A stretch of DNA of 48,234 nt from Atkinsonella hypoxylon (taxonomy: Eukaryota; Ascomycota; Sordariomycetes; Hypocreales; Clavicipitaceae): contig JFHB01000226.1 of NCBI GenBank assembly GCA_000729835.1, forward strand, positions 1 to 48,234, read 5' to 3'. This document shows positions 43,074 to 48,234 of this stretch, piece by piece. The stretch's first letter is position 1. Every line of letters starts with the position of its first letter. The notes below the pieces were generated by a model. It was not told where the DNA came from. It saw nothing but the letters and a program-made list of their open reading frames with translations, and ran no database searches. The position numbers were made by a program, and so were the translations under genes.

Positions 43074-43847
43074 GGGGCTCATAGAGGGAAAAGTTGGTCA
43101 AGCGTAGTGTTTTTCTGCATGTCAATATTGATATTGGGCGCGTGGTGTTTCTGATGTTGACCGTTTTCCAGATTGCTGTTGTTGTTTGTAGAGGAATCAA
43201 AACAAGTAACATGAAAATAATGCCGAGTTCTGCCATGTCTCTACGTAGACCAAGCTTTCAGATCAGTTGCACTACCAAGTAGTAGACAAAGATGTTTTCT
43301 ATTCCATCGACCAGCTTCCAACAATGTCGTGTGTCTCGCTCTCTGGCATGGATGATTGATATTCGACGGATGAAACGCCCCTTGTCATCGAGAAAATTAT
43401 GAACAAGGACCTCGACATGCGGGCATTTGATTTGGCCCAAAGATTTTACATGTTGAAACCGCAGGAAAAAAGTGCGATTGTCTAGCTAGAAATGATAAGA
43501 CGCGTTTTTATTTTTTACCCGTTACATTCTGCCGTGCTCGGCTTGTGCCCTGTGCGATGCGATGCCTTGTCACAATATTCCTTGTATAGTTACTCCGTAC
43601 ATGTACTCTTGGGCGTGCCACGTAAATTAGCGGAGGGGTGCTGCAAAACCCTGACTAGTCTGAAACCGGAAGGTCGGTGGGGGATTTCGCCCGAATAGAA
43701 ATAAATACTCATGGTAGGGGGCTCAAATGTCTAGCTACCTAGTTACGGAGTACCTAGGTAGGTAGGTAGGTTTGGAAAAAAAAAATTTTATTCAGACGTC
43801 GACAGTCTCCAGCGACCATTCTCGGTCCTGCACACAGAACCTCGAAA
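43074..43847. other. Intergenic region between peroxidase and mrh4
   Basis: Holds the peroxidase 3' end and the mrh4 promoter. Two TACGGAGTAC-family sites lie here (43591-43600 and 43744-43753); the second overlaps an ACCTAGGT palindrome and GGTA repeats. An A-tract follows at about 43776-43786. Confidence 0.5.
43744..43770. promoter_or_regulatory. Composite TACGGAGTAC / ACCTAGGT motif upstream of mrh4
   Basis: TACGGAGTAC overlaps TACCTAGGTA and runs into GGTAGGTAGG, about 80-105 bp upstream of the mrh4 ATG. This puts two recurrent intergenic motifs of the window together at a promoter-proximal position. Function is inferred only. Confidence 0.4.
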
Positions 43848-45665
43848 ATGCAGACCACGGTCACTAACTCGGTCTGCTCGCTATGCATTTCGACTCTCGG
43901 CAGGCGGATGGCGCTATATGCACTCGCTGAACCTGGTGCTGTCCCAAGATTCTTTTCGCGACAAGTCAAGCCGCGCCCGTCTCGTATGGTGCTGTCTGAC
44001 AAGGTCTCTCGATCTCCTGCCTTCCAAGATAGACGCAGGCCACGGAAAGACTCGATAGATGGGCCTTTTGCTGGCATGAATAGACGGACTGCACCTATCT
44101 ACCCGGGCCGGATCGAGTCGCGTCCAACACAAGCCAGATACAAAGACAAGGATGCGCCTTCCCGACACGATGACAGACGCACACCAGACGACCGCAAGGC
44201 ACTCAAAATGCAGAGCGCCTTAGCTACTGTGTCATATGGCAGGCGAAATACTTTGAAAGAGAAGATGTCGCAGTATGAATCGTTTGATCAGTTCGATTTG
44301 CTACCAGCGCTGAAGTTGGCGGTGTCTGACGAACTCTTCAAGAACATGGTGGACATTCGGCCGACACCCGTGCAGCGACTAGCCATTCCAGCCTTATTAG
44401 GCCAGGATGGCCTTCAAGGCACCAAGGAGTCAAGCCAAGGCCTGGAGTCGTTTCTGTTGGCTGCTGAGACGGGCTCCGGAAAGACGCTGGCCTATCTGCT
44501 GCCGGCCATCCATGCGCTAAAAGTAGCAGAGGCCGAAGACCCGGAAATCAAGGCGTACAAGGAACGATTCGAGGCAGAGAAAGAACGTCAGCAGGCAGAG
44601 AATTTCAAAGGGAAACCGTTCGACGAGCCGCATCCCACTCTGGCTCGGCCAAAGGTTATTGTATTAGTGCCGACAGCCGAGCTCGCTCAGCAGGTTGTCA
44701 AAGTATCCAAGGCACTGTCACACGTGGCCAAGTTCAAGACAGAACTGATCTCATCCGACCTCAAAGCGCAGCAGATCCAGCGCAACATGTACGGTGTGAA
44801 GGGCGTCGATGTCATTGTTGCCACCCCTCACTTGCTGGCATCCATGGTGGATTCGGACCCCTATATCGTATCTCGAGTCTCTCATCTCATCGTTGATGAG
44901 GCCGACTCGCTGTTCGACAGGAGCTTTGCACCAGTCACCACCAGCATTATCGAGAGGGCCATGCCGTCTCTCAAGAAGTTTGTTTGCTGCTCTGCAACTA
45001 TTCCCCACAAGTTGAACAACTATTTAGCCACCAACTATCCCAAGATGGTGCGCATCATGACTCCTAACCTGCATGCTATTCCACGACGAGTTCAGCTTGG
45101 TGTCATAGATGTCTCCAAAGATCCTTATCGAAACAACAAGGATCTAGCATGCGCAGACGCCATCTACACTATCGGTAAAGAGGCATCTGCTCACGAGGGG
45201 CCTGTCAAAGGCGAAGTCGACGTTCGTCGGGTGTTGGTGTTTGTTAACGAGCGAGAAAAGACGGAAGAAGTAGCGGAATATCTGCGTTCCAAGGGCATTG
45301 ACGCGCAGGCGTTGCATAGAGATACCCCCGAAAAACGACACGGAGAGGTACTCAACGTGTTTACGTCCCCCGAACCACTACGAATTACAACGCCGGCACC
45401 CACGAGCGGGCGCAAGCGCTCACTACCCAACGTCAAGGCGCTGGTCGTCACGGATATCGCGTCGAGAGGCATCGATACTGTGGCTGTCAGGCACGTCATC
45501 TTGTACGACGTCCCACACACCACTATTGACTTCATTCATCGATTGGGTCGAGCCGGGCGCATGGGGCGGCGCGGCCGAGGTATTGTGCTCGTCGGCAACA
45601 ATGACAGGAAAGACGTGGTGTCAGAAGTGAAAAGCAGCATGTTTATGGGCCAAGCGCTTATTTGA
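43848..45665 (+). CDS. mrh4: Mitochondrial DEAD-box RNA helicase Mrh4
   Basis: A single-exon protein of 605 residues. The N-terminal ~50 residues are Arg/Ser-rich without acidic clusters (for example TLGRRMALYAL, RFFSRQVKPRPSR), fitting a mitochondrial presequence. Helicase motifs in order: Q motif with Q176 region (RPTPVQ), I AETGSGKT (206-213), Ia PTAELA (275-280), II DEAD (350-353), III SAT (382-384), V TDIASRGID (535-543) and VI HRLGRAGRMGRRG (564-576). All catalytic motifs are intact. The divergent Ia (PTAELA rather than PTRELA) and the insert after motif I with AEKERQQAENFKGKPF match Mrh4 proteins. Yeast Mrh4 is needed for assembly of the large mitochondrial ribosomal subunit; the same role is expected here. 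The start ATG follows an A-rich Kozak-like AAA. Confidence 0.93.
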   Translation: MQTTVTNSVCSLCISTLGRRMALYALAEPGAVPRFFSRQVKPRPSRMVLSDKVSRSPAFQDRRRPRKDSIDGPFAGMNRRTAPIYPGRIESRPTQARYKDKDAPSRHDDRRTPDDRKALKMQSALATVSYGRRNTLKEKMSQYESFDQFDLLPALKLAVSDELFKNMVDIRPTPVQRLAIPALLGQDGLQGTKESSQGLESFLLAAETGSGKTLAYLLPAIHALKVAEAEDPEIKAYKERFEAEKERQQAENFKGKPFDEPHPTLARPKVIVLVPTAELAQQVVKVSKALSHVAKFKTELISSDLKAQQIQRNMYGVKGVDVIVATPHLLASMVDSDPYIVSRVSHLIVDEADSLFDRSFAPVTTSIIERAMPSLKKFVCCSATIPHKLNNYLATNYPKMVRIMTPNLHAIPRRVQLGVIDVSKDPYRNNKDLACADAIYTIGKEASAHEGPVKGEVDVRRVLVFVNEREKTEEVAEYLRSKGIDAQALHRDTPEKRHGEVLNVFTSPEPLRITTPAPTSGRKRSLPNVKALVVTDIASRGIDTVAVRHVILYDVPHTTIDFIHRLGRAGRMGRRGRGIVLVGNNDRKDVVSEVKSSMFMGQALI

Positions 45666-46150
45666 TGTATTAAAACCCGGTATAATGTAATGATATCTGG
45701 CTAGAGTTGTAAGATATATGTATATGTATATTAGCAGGTCATGGATCAAAGGAAGCATGCATGCTCTTTCGTGAACAAGCGCGAGAAAGTACAACTTTAG
45801 GTTGTTTTTTTTTCACGTCAACGTATAAATAACAAAATAGAACTTGACAGACCTGGTCCTTGTGGTCGATATACCAAGAAGCTTTTTACGGTGCATGCTT
45901 CATATAGACGCTGTTAGTCTGGCCCACTTCGGCAACTGAGTCAAACCCCCAAGTTGGAAAATGGCTCCACTTATTAAGCCACGTCGCGACGCGTCCAGTC
46001 GCAGAGCACTCCACCTCCAAAATATCCAACAACCACTGCACGCAACATCCTGTTCACACAGTTCATTAAAAAAAAAAAATCCGTCGCGACGGTTCCATCA
46101 AGTCTAAAGTGTTTTCAAGAACGTGCCATACAGCCCTCGCTGGCTTGATC
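45666..46150. other. Intergenic region between mrh4 and the following gene
   Basis: Contains the mrh4 3' end and the leader of the gene at 46151, with T and A runs (about 45806-45813, 46067-46079). No gene seen. Confidence 0.5.
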
Positions 46151-47833
46151 ATGCCGCGACCAAAGAGAGCGCGACAAGCGCCACGGGCAAATAATCCAAA
46201 GCCATCTGAGCCTGCACCCAGCACAGCCGACGAAGACAACCAGAGGGGCCGCACCCGGAACCGAGCAAGGGCGACACGATCCACGGAACTCCAAAAGGAA
46301 CCTGGCGAGGAAGATGCCCTGCGTGCCGCTCGCGAAAGGCGAGACGTAGCTCTAGATCGTCTGGCGGACGAGGACCCCACGGTGACGAGCGGGCCAGACG
46401 AAACGAGAGGCTCGGTCGAGGTTGGGCGGCGAGTGCTGGCCACGCCGTCGGCAAGAAGGGATACCACTGGGTTGGACCTGGCGGATGACAGTGTGTTTGG
46501 AGACCTAGGCGACAGCTTTGCGGAGGGGGCGATCCCCGAGGCGCCGCCTTCGGGAGCAAGCTCTTCGGCAACACTGAGTCACTTCAAGACGCGGCCGAGA
46601 TCGCGACAGTCTAGCATCATTGGACGCAATGATCCGCCCATTCGGCCGAGCAGCAGGGGAGGCAATACCCCTGGCGTCAGCTCTTCGTTCAACATCGGTC
46701 TCTTCAGGCGTCGTGCCCGGGAGCCCAGCATCCTGGCAACATCGCGACGCGCCCGGTCGCAGACAGGAAGCGTAGCAGGCAGCATCGCGAGCAGCAGGGC
46801 AGCAAGCGTCACCCGCGCTTCGTCCCCGGAGAGCGAGGGTGAATCGGCGCCCAGGGCAGAACCAACACCATCGAGAAGCCGCCGTCGATCGCGCAGAAGC
46901 CAGCGGTCCGTGTCGCGACAGCCCTCTACCGAGCCGCGCAGACGGTCCGCAAGGAAACGAAAGAGCGATGACGTCGCGCCATCTGAGTCGAGCCCACGAC
47001 CAGCCAAGACCAGCCGCGTCGAAGCAAACGGTGGTCTGGTCATCGACAGCGACTCCGAGCTCTCGGACCTGCCATCTCCCTCGCCCCCCGAAGCCCGTTT
47101 CGCCAGACCGGTCACGCCCGTGAACATGGACGAGATCACAGCGCCTCCCGCAAGCAGCGACTCGGAAGCCGACATGCCCTGGCCGGACATCCACATGCTG
47201 GCCAAGAGGCGCCGTCGGCCCTCAGTCACCACACCGCTTCGCAACACCGCCGATGACCTCTCCGACGCTTCCACCCCGCCTTCCCTAACACACTCGCCCA
47301 ACCTGGCCGCCACAAGAGGCCGCGCAGCCACCAAGCGCCAGCGATCCCCCAAGATCACCACCGCCGACCTAACAAGCCTGCTGCCCAAGCGCACCCACAA
47401 GCGCCCCCGCGAAGAGTTCGACCTCGACAGCGACGGGGCAAGCTCATCGGGCGCGGATCAAGATAAAGACGAGCCCGCGTCCGCAGGCACCCTGTCGCGA
47501 AGACGCAAGACCAGCCGACCGCGTAGTCGCGCCTCGCGCAATACCGTCCTGAAGCCAAAGCAGGCTATACCTGAAGGAAGCCGGTCGGCGAGAACCGTGA
47601 ACAAGACGTATCGCAGCAATGAAGATGAGGAGAATGAGAGCGGGGAGGAAGAGCATGATAACAGTCAATTCCAGCCTCTTCCCGACGACACCTTTGACGA
47701 GAGTGCTGAGTCGTCGGATATCCAGAACGCAGATGAGCTGAAGAAGGCTTCGCTGAAATTCAGAGAGGTGGATCAGTGGGAGCTTTCGTTCGAGGAGGTT
47801 GCTGAACCTCCGTCTCCGCAGGGGGCGCGCTAG
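46151..47833 (+). CDS. Basic, Arg/Ser-rich disordered protein, probably nuclear
   Basis: The first ATG gives 560 residues, starting MPRPKRARQAPRANN. It is very rich in Arg, Ser, Pro and Asp/Glu, with basic patches resembling nuclear localisation signals (PKRARQ, RRRSARKRKS, KRRRRPS, KRTHKRPREE). A short acidic-hydrophobic segment (DDSVFGDLGDSF) and a C-terminal block (LKFREVDQWELSFEEV) look conserved and may be interaction motifs. No folded domain or membrane segment is visible. A chromatin- or kinetochore-associated role would fit, but I do not recognise the family. The frame continues 14 codons upstream from a GTG, which I do not use. Downstream lies ordinary intergenic sequence. Confidence 0.75.
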   Translation: MPRPKRARQAPRANNPKPSEPAPSTADEDNQRGRTRNRARATRSTELQKEPGEEDALRAARERRDVALDRLADEDPTVTSGPDETRGSVEVGRRVLATPSARRDTTGLDLADDSVFGDLGDSFAEGAIPEAPPSGASSSATLSHFKTRPRSRQSSIIGRNDPPIRPSSRGGNTPGVSSSFNIGLFRRRAREPSILATSRRARSQTGSVAGSIASSRAASVTRASSPESEGESAPRAEPTPSRSRRRSRRSQRSVSRQPSTEPRRRSARKRKSDDVAPSESSPRPAKTSRVEANGGLVIDSDSELSDLPSPSPPEARFARPVTPVNMDEITAPPASSDSEADMPWPDIHMLAKRRRRPSVTTPLRNTADDLSDASTPPSLTHSPNLAATRGRAATKRQRSPKITTADLTSLLPKRTHKRPREEFDLDSDGASSSGADQDKDEPASAGTLSRRRKTSRPRSRASRNTVLKPKQAIPEGSRSARTVNKTYRSNEDEENESGEEEHDNSQFQPLPDDTFDESAESSDIQNADELKKASLKFREVDQWELSFEEVAEPPSPQGAR

Positions 47834-48234
47834 ACGTACCTACAGGGTTGTGTGTTTCAAAATGGATGAAGTACTAGGAGCGAAAAAGGGGGCATCGTGT
47901 TTCTTTTCTTTTTTTTTTTTCAAGCATTGCATCTTGGGTTGGTACTACGGTGCGGCAAAGGGAATCATGAGGAGCAGGTCTGGCTGGGATTGCTTTATTG
48001 TTAACCCCCTTGGGATGGAATGGGTTTGTTCATAACTATGTAAGCAAGCTGGGTAGTGTGTTTGAGATAATACCCTTTGGGATACTGAATTCGGTCAATG
48101 ATGAAAATAGTAACAGACGACGACACGCTCTTCTCCGACCTCGCGCATTGTCAACGCCATAAACGCCAGTGATGATTCCCCGCGCCCAAGACTCTTCACG
48201 ACATTTCCGCTACGCCCCAAGGCACACAGGGGAT
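47834..48234. other. 3' flanking region, nothing recognised
   Basis: Contains a pyrimidine tract at about 47901-47920 and AT-rich sequence, probably the 3' untranslated region of the preceding gene. The last 100 bp may be the start of another locus but no exon is supported. Confidence 0.4.

Noticed and set aside
46505..47400. Long minus-strand open frames under the 46151 gene
   Set aside because: They are antisense shadows of a GC-rich coding region; the plus frame has the sensible composition and the complete start and stop.
1..48234. tRNA, 5S rRNA or CRISPR array
   Set aside because: I looked for GGTTCGA-type arms, dispersed 5S sequence and spaced repeats and saw none; a dedicated scan would be needed to exclude a tRNA.

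Overview
The window reads as nuclear DNA of a filamentous ascomycete, most likely a sordariomycete of the Hypocreales type. The evidence is short GT-AG introns (about 60-110 bp) with CTAAC/CTAAT-like branch sites, monocistronic genes on both strands with pyrimidine-rich leaders, and fungal gene families: Fzo1 mitofusin, Mrh4 helicase, a class II-type peroxidase and a fungal phosphotransferase-type protein. I cannot fix the genus from sequence alone.

The window has two halves. The left part (1 to about 19.4 kb) is accessory and gene-poor. It holds a three-gene group: a cytochrome P450 (1419-2978, minus), a PLP-dependent aminotransferase (3962-5086, plus, divergent from the P450) and an MFS transporter (5588-7319, minus, four exons). 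This looks like a small metabolic cluster or the edge of one. A diverged ~175-bp block is duplicated on both sides of the P450, and a 22-unit TCTG microsatellite sits 11 bp upstream of the transporter start codon. A decayed LTR retrotransposon follows (about 8.48-10.32 kb; gag fragments and terminal repeats, no pol seen). Then come a small repeat-containing protein of unknown function (12353-12901) and a two-exon APH/phosphotransferase-like protein (13719-15366). Between 15.6 and 19.39 kb I see no supportable gene.

The right part (19.4-48.2 kb) is mostly housekeeping: a triple-KH RNA-binding protein (19390-20653, minus); mitofusin fzo1 (23011-25789, minus); a disordered protein with clathrin/adaptor-like short motifs and a C-terminal Cys/His module (26521-28338, minus); a six-exon TBC1D5-like RabGAP (28857-31517, plus) that shares a divergent promoter with it; a long intergenic stretch (31.5-35.6 kb); a Pro/Ser-rich protein with three 33-residue repeats and a C-terminal zinc-finger-like module (35675-37918, plus); a disordered-plus-helical protein (38891-40213, plus); a secreted heme peroxidase (41382-43073, plus) with a solo LTR fragment upstream; mitochondrial DEAD-box helicase mrh4 (43848-45665, plus); and a basic disordered, probably nuclear protein (46151-47833, plus).

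Gene models were built by hand. Exon joins were chosen from splice consensus, frame continuity and remembered family conservation. Several apparent open-frame starts are not ATG, so I used the first plausible ATG. No tRNA, rRNA or CRISPR array was recognised. The most interesting items are the P450/aminotransferase/transporter trio with its repeat context, two recurrent palindromic intergenic motifs (TACGGAGTAC and ACCTAGGT), the repeat protein with an out-of-frame extra unit, and the clathrin-adaptor-like motif protein.
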